Translations under genes and position numbers: made by a program
In this document: piece by piece, positions 1-7,704 of the stretch
How the letters are laid out: every line of letters starts with the position of its first letter
Numbering within the stretch: the first letter of the stretch is position 1
NCBI RefSeq assembly: GCF_000526315.1
Contig: NZ_JAFV01000001.1
Span: 2,852,001-2,916,000, forward strand
DNA: 64,000 nucleotides
Source: Methylopila sp. 73B
GTDB taxonomy: Bacteria > Pseudomonadota > Alphaproteobacteria > Rhizobiales > Methylopilaceae
Reading direction: 5' to 3'
The notes under the pieces: model-generated
Database searches by the model: none
What the model saw: the letters and a program-made list of their open reading frames with translations, nothing else
What the model was told of the DNA's origin: nothing

Positions 1-66
1 GAGCGGGTCCCGCGTCGGCAGGCGATGCATGAAGTCGAGCCGGCCGGCGAGATGGGGATCGAGCAT
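1..66 (-). CDS. 5' end of an unidentified protein (partial)
   Basis: An ATG on the minus strand at 66-64 opens a frame of 22 codons that runs off the left edge. The visible peptide begins MLDPHLAGRLDFMHRLPTRD and matches no family I can name. It lies 31 bp downstream of the HPP/CBS gene on the same strand and could be its operon partner. The ribosome binding site is weak. The short length makes this a tentative call. Confidence 0.35.
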   Translation of the reverse strand, partial: MLDPHLAGRLDFMHRLPTRDPL

Positions 67-97
67 GCGGAGGTCTCGTTCGCTTGGGCGCCGCGGG

Positions 98-1267
98 TCA
101 GGCCGGCGCCGGGGACGGCGGCCCTTCGGTCGCCTGCGCCAGCAGCGCGACCACGAGGTCGGTCTGGGACACGACGCCGGCCAGCCGTCCGTCGCCGTCC
201 ACGACCGGCAGATGATGAAGCCCGGCCTCGGTCATGCGCAGCACCACCTCGGCGATCGAGGTCTCGGGCCGGACCGCCGTCACCGCGCGCGTCATGATGT
301 CGGCGACCACGCCGTGCGGCGCGCGCAGGCCGCTGAGGCTGACGCGGATGCGCTGGCGCAGGCCGAGCCTCGGCCCCCGCGCGCCCCAGGTGGTCTTGTC
401 GAGCAGGTCCGTCTGGGTCACGACGCCCAGCACCCGCGCGCCCTCGTCGGTCACCGGCAGCATCTTCACGTGGTGGCCGCGCATCAGCTCGAGCGCCTCC
501 TTCATCGGGGCGTCCGGGCCGATCCCGATGACGTCCTTGGACATGATCTCGGCGCAGGTGGCGGGACCCCTACCCGGCCGGTAGGCGTGGACCTGCGCGC
601 GCCGGAAGATCGCCGCGAGATCGGCCGGGGAGACGTCCAGCACCTGGCCGTAATCCTCGAGCGCCGCGGCGAGGTCGGAGGCGGAGAGCCCGAGCCGGGC
701 GGCGGGCGTCGGATCGGCGGTCCCCCGGCCCGGCGCGGCGCGCGTGGGCCGGTGCGGATAGGTCCGGCCGGTCAGATTGTTGAAGACGAGCGCGGTCGCG
801 AGCAGCAGGATCGAGTTTGCGAGCACCGGCCAGAGCACGAAGCCGTAGCCGAGGTCATGAATTGCGGAACCGCCCAGCACGGCGGTCAGCGCCACGGCGC
901 CGCTCGGCGGATGCAGGCACTTCAGCGACGCCATGAGAGCGATCGCGACGCCCGCCGCGACGGCGGCCGCGACGTAGACGTTCGGGATGAGCAGGACCGC
1001 GGTGACGCCCACCAGGGCCGCGACGAGGTTTCCGCCGAGGATCGACCAGGGCTGGGCCAGCGGGCTCGCCGGCACCGCGAACAGCAACACGGAGGAGGCG
1101 CCCATCGGCGCGATCAGAATGGGAAGCGCGGAGCTGTCGCCGACGGCGGCGCGGCTGACGAGACCGGTGACGAGAATCCCGATCAGCGCGCCGATCCCGG
1201 AGCGAGTCCGTTCCTGCAGGCTGATGGGACCCATCTCGGGAATGAGATCGCGCAGGCGGAAGGGCAT
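98..1267 (-). CDS. HPP family membrane protein with two C-terminal CBS domains
   Basis: The 389-residue product has an N-terminal HPP membrane domain (about residues 20-170) with four hydrophobic helices and the family signature LHPPSGAVAL. A linker of about 70 residues follows, and then a CBS pair (about residues 240-380) in which both repeats end in the VVTQTDLL / VVSQTDLV pattern. HPP proteins are integral membrane proteins linked to nitrite or other small-solute transport. CBS pairs usually bind adenosyl nucleotides and gate the attached domain, so this is probably a nucleotide-sensing transporter or channel, with substrate unknown. The ATG at 1267 gives the first complete HPP domain; upstream in-frame residues are antisense to frc. 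It follows frc on the same strand, but a strong hairpin lies between them. Confidence 0.85.
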   Translation of the reverse strand: MPFRLRDLIPEMGPISLQERTRSGIGALIGILVTGLVSRAAVGDSSALPILIAPMGASSVLLFAVPASPLAQPWSILGGNLVAALVGVTAVLLIPNVYVAAAVAAGVAIALMASLKCLHPPSGAVALTAVLGGSAIHDLGYGFVLWPVLANSILLLATALVFNNLTGRTYPHRPTRAAPGRGTADPTPAARLGLSASDLAAALEDYGQVLDVSPADLAAIFRRAQVHAYRPGRGPATCAEIMSKDVIGIGPDAPMKEALELMRGHHVKMLPVTDEGARVLGVVTQTDLLDKTTWGARGPRLGLRQRIRVSLSGLRAPHGVVADIMTRAVTAVRPETSIAEVVLRMTEAGLHHLPVVDGDGRLAGVVSQTDLVVALLAQATEGPPSPAPA

Positions 1268-1403
1268 CGGCGGACAGCCTCCTGGACGTCGGGGGCCGCG
1301 AGCTACGGCGCGGGCGACCGTCCAGGCGTCACGGCCCAACGCGCCGCGCGGCGGGCGCGGGACTCTGGGCCGATCTGTGGAATGACGGCGAGCGGAAAGG
1401 CAA

Positions 1404-1429
1404 GAGGCGGCGCACGACGGCGCCGCCTC
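1404..1429 (-). terminator. Hairpin terminator downstream of frc
   Basis: A perfect 10-bp stem (GAGGCGGCGC with GCGCCGCCTC) closes a 6-base loop. On the minus strand the stem is followed by a moderately T-rich stretch (CTTGCCTTTCC). It lies 36 bp past the frc stop codon and separates frc from the HPP/CBS gene. Confidence 0.6.
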
Positions 1430-1464
1430 CCATACGGGCTTAGAGAGTCGGAGGGCGCCCTTCC

Positions 1465-2715
1465 TCAGACCGCCCGGGCCTGGTGCAGACGCTCGATCTG
1501 CTGCTCGGTGTAGCCCAGATCCTTGAGCACCGCGTCGGTGTGCTCGCCGAGCAGCGGCGAGGCCTTGATGTCGACCTTCATGTCCGAGAACTTGATCGGG
1601 CTGCCGACCGTCAGGTACGTGCCGAGCTGCGGGTGCTGCACCTCGACCACCGTGCCGCTGGCGCGCAGGCTCGGATCCACCGAGATCTCTTTCATCGACA
1701 GCACCGGCGAGCACGGAATGTCGAACTTGCGCAGGATGTCGACCGCCTCGAACTTGGTCTTGTCGGCCAGCCACTCCTCGATGGTGCCGAAGATGTCCAT
1801 GATCTTGTCCTGGCGGGCGCGGGCGGTGTTGTAGGCCGGATCGTCGATCCACTCCTCCTTGCCGATCGCCTTGCAGATCGGCGCCCAGGCGTGGCCCTGG
1901 ATGGTGAAGTAGATGTAGGCGTTGGGATCGGTCTCCCAGCCCTTGCACTTCAGCACCCAGCCCGGCTGGCCGCCGCCGCCGGCGTTGCCGCCGCGCGGCA
2001 CGACGTCCGTGAACTCGCCGTGCGGGTACTGCGGGTACTCCTCAAGGAAGCCGAGAGCGTCGAGGCGCTGCTGGTCACGCAGCTTGACGCGGCAGAGGTT
2101 GAGCACGGCGTCCTGCATGGAGACGGCGACCTTCTGGCCCTTGCCCGTCTTGTTCTTCTGATGCAGCGCCGTGAGGATGCCAATCGCGAGATGCATGCCG
2201 GTGTTCGAGTCGCCGAGCGCCGCGGCCGACACGGTGGGGGGGCCGTCCCAGAAGCCGGTGGTCGAGGCCGCGCCGCCGGCGCACTGCGCCACGTTCTCGT
2301 AGACCTTCAGGTCCTCGTAGTGGTGACCGTCGGAGAAGCCCTTCACCGAGGCGAGGATCATGCCGGGGTTGAGCTCCTGGATGCGCGCCCAGGAGAAGCC
2401 CATGCGGTCGAGCGCGCCGGGACCGAAGTTCTCGACCATGACGTCGGACTCCGCGATCAGCTTCTCGAGCACCTCCTTGCCTTCCGCCGTCTTGGTGTCG
2501 AGCGTCAGGGAGCGCTTGTTCGAGTTCAGCATCGTGAAGTACAGCGCGTCCGCGCCTTCGACGTGGCGCAGCTGGGAGCGAGTCACGTCGCCGGCGCCGG
2601 GGCGCTCGACCTTGATGACGTCCGCGCCGAACCAGGCGAGCAGCTGCGTGCACGCCGGACCGGCCTGCACGTGCGTGAAGTCGATGATCTTGATTCCCTC
2701 AAGCGGCTGGGTCAT
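1465..2715 (-). CDS. frc: Formyl-CoA:oxalate CoA-transferase (Frc)
   Basis: This cytoplasmic class III CoA-transferase moves CoA from formyl-CoA to oxalate, the first step of oxalate catabolism before oxalyl-CoA decarboxylase. The product is 416 residues, the same length as E. coli Frc. It carries the nucleophilic aspartate at residue 169 (in ALGDSNTG) and the active-site Gln17 (THVQAGP), and the glycine loop [10 protein letters not shown] is present. The ATG at 2715 was chosen because AGAGGGAG lies about 10 bases upstream and it gives the family N-terminus MTQPLEGI; an earlier in-frame ATG at 2742 is less likely. No oxalyl-CoA decarboxylase gene is in the window. The PAS gene lies 91 bp upstream on the same strand, and oxlT at 41642-42934 completes oxalate uptake. 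Confidence 0.95.
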   Translation of the reverse strand: MTQPLEGIKIIDFTHVQAGPACTQLLAWFGADVIKVERPGAGDVTRSQLRHVEGADALYFTMLNSNKRSLTLDTKTAEGKEVLEKLIAESDVMVENFGPGALDRMGFSWARIQELNPGMILASVKGFSDGHHYEDLKVYENVAQCAGGAASTTGFWDGPPTVSAAALGDSNTGMHLAIGILTALHQKNKTGKGQKVAVSMQDAVLNLCRVKLRDQQRLDALGFLEEYPQYPHGEFTDVVPRGGNAGGGGQPGWVLKCKGWETDPNAYIYFTIQGHAWAPICKAIGKEEWIDDPAYNTARARQDKIMDIFGTIEEWLADKTKFEAVDILRKFDIPCSPVLSMKEISVDPSLRASGTVVEVQHPQLGTYLTVGSPIKFSDMKVDIKASPLLGEHTDAVLKDLGYTEQQIERLHQARAV

Positions 2716-2806
2716 CGCAGTGTCACTCCCTCTTGGCGCCACCCGGCCCTCTTGGCCGATCTGACGCGTTGGCTTTTGGACGCGCAGGCGTTGGACGCCG
2801 GCGCGG

Positions 2807-3250
2807 TCAGCTGACCGGCGCTGAACGTGCGGCCGCCTCGAGCTCCGCCAAGCGGCGGCGCATCTGGCGTTCGTCGTTCCAGCGCGTGGTTTCGTCGCGA
2901 ACGATCGCGGAGATTCCGGCGACCGAGCCGTCGGGCGCGCTCAACAGGCCGACCGTGAAGGCGATCGACAGCTGGCGTCCGTCCTTGTGCAGAGCCGGCA
3001 CGCGGAGCGTGTCCGCGCCATAGCGCGTCTCGCCCGTCCGCATGCTCTTTTCGTATCCCGCCCAATGGCGCGCGCGATGGCGCTCCGGCGTGATCAGGTC
3101 GAGCGACTGTCCGATCGCCTCGTCGGCCGAGAACCCGAAAATCCGCTCGGCGGCCCCGTTCCAGACCGTGATCAAGCCGGCCGCGTCGGAGACGACGACA
3201 GCGTCACCGGCGGTTTCGACGATCTGGGCGAAGTCGATCTCTGCGGACAT
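2807..3250 (-). CDS. Small PAS-domain sensor protein
   Basis: The 147-residue product is essentially one PAS domain (about residues 8-125, with the typical [20 protein letters not shown] core) plus a C-terminal helix. There is no kinase, GGDEF or DNA-binding domain, so it must act by binding a partner. The ATG at 3250 begins just before the PAS fold; a TTG at 3295 would add 15 basic residues but has no better ribosome site. It lies upstream of frc on the same strand and may be co-transcribed with it. A palindromic operator-like site lies 243 bp upstream of the start. The ligand is unknown. Confidence 0.8.
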   Translation of the reverse strand: MSAEIDFAQIVETAGDAVVVSDAAGLITVWNGAAERIFGFSADEAIGQSLDLITPERHRARHWAGYEKSMRTGETRYGADTLRVPALHKDGRQLSIAFTVGLLSAPDGSVAGISAIVRDETTRWNDERQMRRRLAELEAAARSAPVS

Positions 3251-3876
3251 GTCTGGCCTGCGGCGAAGCCGCGTCTCGTCGAATTCCTCGGACAAGCGCC
3301 GACAGGAATGGCGAACGCGGCCACGACCCGGATTCCGGGCGAGCAGCGTCAGGCGTTCGTGTCCGGCGCGACGACGTCGTGCGTCAGGTGGTGCGGATGC
3401 GGCGCGTCACGGGTTCAGTTCCTCCACTTTGTCGAGGCGGCTTCGCCGCTCTCGAGCGCTGTCCTTGAAGACTTTTGTGCGCTTTGTGGTATTTGGTATG
3501 CCAATAACGAGGAGGGTGTCAAGACCTTCCGCCCCGAGCTCGTGGACGGCGCGCGTCGTGAGCGGCCACGCTCAAAAGCGCTGACGCCTTCTCTCCGCGT
3601 CGTCCCCGACGACGGTTGGCGCCGCTCTCCGCACGAGATTGATACCTCCAAATTGGAATAATAATGATAACGACCGCAGTCTAAAGGAACAGTATTGCTT
3701 CAATCGTCCTTCTTTCCGAGAAAATCAGACGAGTTAGCACTTTATTGGAATTATAATATTTATCCTGTTGTCGCGTTATATTGACTCAATCGATCGATCC
3801 ACCAATTGTCCCGCTCGACGTATGCGCTCGACCACGTGCCGCCGGCTTGGCGCCGGCTTTCGTCAGCGAGAGAGAC
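3251..3876. other. 626-bp intergenic region between the divergent PAS and sigma-factor genes
   Basis: No credible gene is seen here. Reading frames over 3415-3651 lack coding character. The region holds the operator-like palindrome at 3493-3508. It also holds a marked AT-rich stretch (about 3640-3780) that includes a TATAAT hexamer at 3752-3757 and an ATAATAATGATAACGA stretch at about 3659-3674. The latter resembles the AT-rich sites bound by Fur-type iron regulators, which would fit control of an iron-starvation sigma factor. That reading is inference. Confidence 0.5.
3493..3508. promoter_or_regulatory. Palindromic operator-like site upstream of the PAS-frc genes
   Basis: TTGGTATGCCAATAAC contains a near-perfect 12-bp inverted repeat (TTGGTATGCCAA, one mismatched pair). 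Its core, TGGYATGCCAATAAC, recurs with one difference upstream of oxlT at 43007-43021. TGGTATACCA-like palindromes are typical of FadR-group GntR repressors. The match between two loci acting on the same substrate is the main support. No regulator gene is nearby. Confidence 0.5.
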
Positions 3877-4416
3877 ATGCCAGCCCAGATCGCCGAACGC
3901 CGCGCGCCGGTCCTTCTCGAGGCCTTGCTCGCCGAGCGAAACCTGCTCGTCGGAATGGCCCAGAAAATCCTGAAATGCCGCCTGAAAGCGGAGGACGTCG
4001 TGCAGGACGTCGCCGTGAAGCTGTGCCAGGACCCGCCGAAGCTCGAGGTCCACCAGCCGGGCAGCTATCTCCGGCGCATGGTGCGCAACCACGCCATCGA
4101 CAGCCTGCGCCGCAGCGCGGGCGAGAGCGCGCAGATGACGTCGACCGTGGACATGGACGCGCTCGCCTCCCCCTGCGCCTGCCCCCAGGACAGGATCGCG
4201 ACCTGCCAGGAGCTCTGTCTTGTCGCCCGCGCCCTGCAGGCGCTGCCGTCCCGCACCCGGCAGGCCTTCGTCGCGCACCGACTGGGCGGCGAGCCGCAGA
4301 ACGCCATCGCCGCACGTCTTCAGGTCTCCCCGACGCTCGTGAACTTCATGATGCGCGACGCGACGGCGTCCTGCCGGAAAGCCCTGGAAGCGGACGAGAG
4401 CCGCTCGGCGGCGTGA
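3877..4416 (+). CDS. ECF sigma factor, PvdS/FecI type (iron starvation)
   Basis: The 179-residue product has sigma region 2 (about residues 15-85, with LKAEDVVQDVAVKL and the YLRRMVRNHAIDSLRR -10 recognition helix) and region 4 (about 120-170). The set of features is that of the iron-starvation group of ECF sigma factors. The start was set at the ATG at 3877 with GAGAGAG 5 bases upstream; a TTG at 3781 lies in AT-rich leader sequence. No FecR-type anti-sigma gene follows, and the TonB receptor downstream lacks a signalling domain. Control is therefore probably PvdS-like, through transcription of this gene. Its likely targets are the TAAAT-N16-CGT promoters at 10236-10259 and 10288-10311. Its 3' end overlaps the convergent phosphopantetheinyl transferase gene by 71 bp. 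Confidence 0.85.
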   Translation: MPAQIAERRAPVLLEALLAERNLLVGMAQKILKCRLKAEDVVQDVAVKLCQDPPKLEVHQPGSYLRRMVRNHAIDSLRRSAGESAQMTSTVDMDALASPCACPQDRIATCQELCLVARALQALPSRTRQAFVAHRLGGEPQNAIAARLQVSPTLVNFMMRDATASCRKALEADESRSAA

Positions 4417-5113
4417 CCCGGCGGCCGGGCGTCGCCCAACCGACCTGAAGCTCGACCGAGGCCGCCGGAACGGCCAGGGTCGCGACGTGCGCGGCGGTGG
4501 GGCGCAGGGCGCGGAAGCTCCACGGCCCGGCGCCGCCAGGCCGCGCCAGACGCGGGGGCGAGGCCTCGGCGTCGAAGATGATCGCGCGGGGGTCGACGGT
4601 CCCGAGGCCGAGGCCCTGAGCCTTCAGAAGGGCTTCCTTCGCCGTCCAGAGCCGGAAAAACCTCGCCGCCCGCTGCTCCGTCGCCGCCGCGCGCACCGCG
4701 TCGCGCTCGCACGGCGCGAAGGCGACCTCCGCGAGACCCTCGAAATCCGCGAGCGGGTCCAGGCGCTCGACGTCGACCCCGACGTCGCAGTCCCGAGACA
4801 CCGCGAGCGCGAGCAGCCCGTCGGTGTGCGACAGGTTGAACCGCAGGCTCCGGAGGTCGTGCGGACCGGCGATGCGCGGCTTGCCGCCGGGTCCCGGCGC
4901 GAAGCTCCAGCGGTCCGGCGCGACGTCGCAGTAGGACGAAAGCGTCATGCGCACGAGCGCGCGCGCCAGCGCGTGGAGGCGACGGCTTCCTGGCGCCCGC
5001 AGAGCCTCGGCGCGGCGCCGTTCGCCGTCGTCCATCAGAGCGGCGCACTGGGCGACGACCTCATCCGGGACCTCGGACGCGGCGAGCCAGAGATCGACGC
5101 CGACGGCGCTCAG
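4346..5113 (-). CDS. 4'-phosphopantetheinyl transferase (Sfp type)
   Basis: This enzyme transfers the phosphopantetheine arm of CoA onto carrier domains and would activate the NRPS thiolation domain encoded at 10579-14790. The Sfp-type motifs are present: VGVDVERLDP (Mg binding) and FFRLWTAKEALLKAQGLG (the WxxKEA motif). The typical N-terminal VDLWLA strand precedes any ATG; the first ATG (at MDDGER) would remove it. The best start I can find is a CTG at 5113 that overlaps the TGA of the DUF418 gene as CTGA, giving 255 residues. The last 30 or so residues are a Pro/Ser/Arg-rich tail that overlaps the sigma-factor gene. The function is clear, the start is uncertain. Confidence 0.85.
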   Translation of the reverse strand: MSAVGVDLWLAASEVPDEVVAQCAALMDDGERRRAEALRAPGSRRLHALARALVRMTLSSYCDVAPDRWSFAPGPGGKPRIAGPHDLRSLRFNLSHTDGLLALAVSRDCDVGVDVERLDPLADFEGLAEVAFAPCERDAVRAAATEQRAARFFRLWTAKEALLKAQGLGLGTVDPRAIIFDAEASPPRLARPGGAGPWSFRALRPTAAHVATLAVPAASVELQVGWATPGRRVTPPSGSRPLPGLSGRTPSRRAS

Positions 5114-6282
5114 GACGGCCGCGCCACGCTCGGGGGAACGCGGGCCGGGCCGGCGTTCATCGCCGCCGCCATGACGCGCTCGGCCGGCCCCGCCCCCAAC
5201 CGCCGCTCCCACAGCCGCGCCGCCAGCACGAAGCCGAGGAAGATCACCGCCGAAATCCACAGCGTGTCCCACAGCCGCGGCAGGCCGTAGAGCCCGAAGC
5301 CGTAGCCGAAGAAGATCAGCGAGGCGACGACCGAGAACCCGAGATAGATCGTCATCGACATCTTGCCCGCGGGCGCGAGCGCCGCCACCGCGGGCTCCGC
5401 CGCCGGACGCCGCAGGACATGCAGCCCGAGCGCCAGCAGGACGAGGCTGAGCGGCAGCGCGAACAGTGGGCGCAGCACCAGCGTCAGCAGGAAGAACTTG
5501 CTGCTTCCGGCCCCGCTCGGCACGGAGGCGAGCACGCCGTAGGCGATGTTTCCAAGCACCGCGGGAACCAGCGCATAGAGCGCGAGCGAGGCCACCAGCT
5601 TCGGCAGCCGTTCGGCGCCCCCGCGCTCGGCGAAGCGGCCGGCCGCGAAGCCGAACAGCATGGCGGCGAACGAGAGCGGGTAGTTCGACCAGAGGCAGTA
5701 GCTCTGGAACGACGCCCAGTTCTGAAGCCGGATGGCCATGATCTCGAGGAAGCCGCCCGAGGCGAGCACGGCCGTGTTGTCGGCGAAGCCGCCGCTCGCC
5801 GGCGGCGCCAGCAGGAACCGCAGGCCGAAGGCCCCGATGCCCAGCACGGCGAGCGTCCAGAAGCCGATCGCGGCGCCCACGAGGAAGCGGCAGGAGCGGT
5901 TGCGGAACAGGATCAGCGCCGATCCCAGGACCGCGTAGGGCAGCAGGATGTCGCTCTCGAACAGCAGCGCGAGGTCGGCGACGCCGAAGGCGCCGAGCGC
6001 CAGCAGCCGCCGTCCGTAGCGTCCGACGCCGTAGCGCGACAGTTGCCGCCATGCGCCGTAGCCGAGCAGGGCCGAGAAGATCAGGATGAACTTGCTCTCG
6101 AACACGCCCTGGATAGTGGCGGCCGCCAGGAGATCGGCGATGGAGGGACCCGTCTTCTCCCAGGCCGTCCCGGCGAAGCCGCCGGACAGCGCGAAGAACG
6201 GCAGGTTGACCACGAGAATGCCGAACAGGGCGCAGGCGCGCAGGGCGTCGATCGATTGATCCCGGCCAGTGGAAGCGTGCAT
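5110..6282 (-). CDS. DUF418 family membrane protein
   Basis: The 390-residue product has about ten hydrophobic helices. It opens with the DQSIDALRACALFGILVVNL pattern of the YeiB/DUF418 family, and the C-terminal DUF418 region includes GKMSMTIYLG. The family belongs to the acyltransferase-3/heparan N-acetyltransferase-like membrane proteins and is often annotated as putative transport or membrane acylation. No function is proven. AGGAG lies 9 bases before the ATG. It is followed without a gap by the phosphopantetheinyl transferase gene. Its place in the siderophore island suggests a role in export or membrane-linked tailoring, which is inference. Confidence 0.85.
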   Translation of the reverse strand: MHASTGRDQSIDALRACALFGILVVNLPFFALSGGFAGTAWEKTGPSIADLLAAATIQGVFESKFILIFSALLGYGAWRQLSRYGVGRYGRRLLALGAFGVADLALLFESDILLPYAVLGSALILFRNRSCRFLVGAAIGFWTLAVLGIGAFGLRFLLAPPASGGFADNTAVLASGGFLEIMAIRLQNWASFQSYCLWSNYPLSFAAMLFGFAAGRFAERGGAERLPKLVASLALYALVPAVLGNIAYGVLASVPSGAGSSKFFLLTLVLRPLFALPLSLVLLALGLHVLRRPAAEPAVAALAPAGKMSMTIYLGFSVVASLIFFGYGFGLYGLPRLWDTLWISAVIFLGFVLAARLWERRLGAGPAERVMAAAMNAGPARVPPSVARPS

Positions 6283-6338
6283 GGGGTGTCTCCTGTCTCC
6301 TCGGCCAAGGCTTCAGCCTTGGGTCGTCGCAGGCCCGT

Positions 6339-6472
6339 CTTCACCTCTCCCCGGTGGGGAGAGGTCGCGAGGCGAAGCCGAGCGGGTGAGGGCCTTGAGC
6401 CTTTCTTGGATATGCCAGATCCCCCTCACCCGGCCCTGCGGGCCGACCTCTCCCCGATGGGGAGAGGTGAAG
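6339..6472. repeat. Palindromic repeat, family 1 (copy 1)
   Basis: Two inverted units carry the core CACCTCTCCCCGGYGGGGAGAGGTCG and face each other across a 50-base spacer, ending in GAGGTGAAG. The order of units is the reverse of the other copies. It fills the gap between the PLP-enzyme and DUF418 genes. A separate small hairpin (CCAAGGCT-TC-AGCCTTGG, 6305-6322) adjoins it. Confidence 0.85.
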
Positions 6473-6503
6473 CAGGGGCATCCGGAACAGACGATCGGGG
6501 TCT

Positions 6504-7691
6504 TCAACCCCTTGCGCGGGCGAGCGCCTGTTCGACGTCGCTCCAGATGACGTCCGCGTCTTCCAGGCCGACGCCGAAGCGCACCGCGCGCGGGCTGACG
6601 CCGAAGCGCTGCAGAGAGTTCGCCTCGCCCGGCATCTGCAAGGGCGCGAGCGCCGGCATCACCAGGGATTCCGGCCCGCCCCAGCTGACGCCGATCCGCA
6701 CGTGGCCAAGCGCGTCGGCGAAGCGCGGCACGTCGATCGCGTCCGTGACTTCGAAGGCGAACAGGCCGCCGAAGCCCGACAGGGTCGCCTTGCCGGGGTG
6801 GTCGCTGAAGGCCGGGTGCCGCACGCGCTCGACCTCGGGATGGGCGGCGAGCCGCTCCGCCAGCGCGAGCCCACTCGCCATGTGGCGCTCCATGCGAAGC
6901 GGCAGCGTGCGCATGCCGCGCAGCAGCAGCCAGGCCTCGAAGGGGGAGAGCTTAGCGCCGAGATAGGGGTAGGAGCCGGTGTTGATGCGGGCGAGGTGCT
7001 CGGCCGAGCCGACCACGAGGCCGCCCACCGTGTCGCTGTGCCCGCCAAGATATTTGGAGGCCGCATGGATCACGAGGTCGACGCCGTGCGCGATCGGCTT
7101 CTGGTAGAGCGGCGTCGCCCAGGAGTTGTCGATGACGGTGAGGACGCCGCGCCGTCGCGCTTCCGCCGCGATCGCGGGGAGGTCCTGCAGGTCGAACACC
7201 AGCGAGGTCGGGCTTTCGAGGTAGAGCAGCCGGGCGCCGGGCAGGGCCGCGATCACCGCTTCGGTGTCGGAGCCGTCGACGTAGTCGACCGCGACGCCGA
7301 ACTTCTTCAGCAGCTTCTCGCAGATCCGGAAGGCGTCGCTGTAGAGGTGCCGGACGGCGACGATGCGGTCGCCCTGCTCCAGGAAGGCGAGGAGGGTGGC
7401 GGCGATCGCGCCGGTGCCGCTGGAGAAGGCGCGGGCGGCCTCGGCGCCTTCGAGCGCGGCCACGAGGCTCTCCAACTCCATCACCGTGGGGTTGTCGCCG
7501 CGCGAGTAGATGAACTGCTTCGAGCGCCCCGCGAACACCGCCTCGAGGTCGGCGTAGGCGTCGAAGGTGAACAGCGAGGTCTGGAAGATCGCGGGCGAGG
7601 CCGCGTTGAACGGACTGTTCGCTGGGGGCGCCGCGATCCGGGTGGCGGCGTCGATCAGCGCGTGGTCCGAGGGCAGGATCGGCTTGTTCAT
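6504..7691 (-). CDS. Cys/Met-metabolism PLP-dependent enzyme (trans-sulfuration family)
   Basis: The 395-residue product is a full-length member of the cystathionine gamma-synthase/beta-lyase family. The PLP-binding lysine is in HAASKYLGGHSD, the phosphate-binding loop is SSGTGAIAATL, and the Asp that pairs with the pyridine nitrogen is in VIDNSW. Family members cleave or form C-S bonds in cystathionine, homocysteine or methionine precursors. The exact reaction cannot be read from sequence, although the YSRGDNPTV and WATPLYQ motifs are those of the beta-lyase (MetC-like) side. It is the third gene of an apparent operon with the acyltransferase and MATE genes (13-bp gap), so it may supply or tailor a siderophore precursor, or be a passenger. 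Confidence 0.85.
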   Translation of the reverse strand: MNKPILPSDHALIDAATRIAAPPANSPFNAASPAIFQTSLFTFDAYADLEAVFAGRSKQFIYSRGDNPTVMELESLVAALEGAEAARAFSSGTGAIAATLLAFLEQGDRIVAVRHLYSDAFRICEKLLKKFGVAVDYVDGSDTEAVIAALPGARLLYLESPTSLVFDLQDLPAIAAEARRRGVLTVIDNSWATPLYQKPIAHGVDLVIHAASKYLGGHSDTVGGLVVGSAEHLARINTGSYPYLGAKLSPFEAWLLLRGMRTLPLRMERHMASGLALAERLAAHPEVERVRHPAFSDHPGKATLSGFGGLFAFEVTDAIDVPRFADALGHVRIGVSWGGPESLVMPALAPLQMPGEANSLQRFGVSPRAVRFGVGLEDADVIWSDVEQALARARG

Positions 7692-7704
7692 GGGAGCGTC
7701 GCCT

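Noticed and set aside
2716-2742. Extended frc start nine codons upstream
   Set aside because: The downstream ATG has the AGAGGGAG site and restores exact agreement with Frc residue numbering (Gln17, Asp169).
3415-3651. Possible 78-codon minus-strand gene in the gap upstream of the PAS gene
   Set aside because: No ribosome site, no motif, Ser/Arg-rich composition, and it covers the operator-like palindrome.
6405-6420. TTGGATATGCCAGA in a repeat spacer, similar to the oxalate operator palindrome
   Set aside because: Half-site symmetry is poor, it lies inside a mobile repeat, and no oxalate gene is near.
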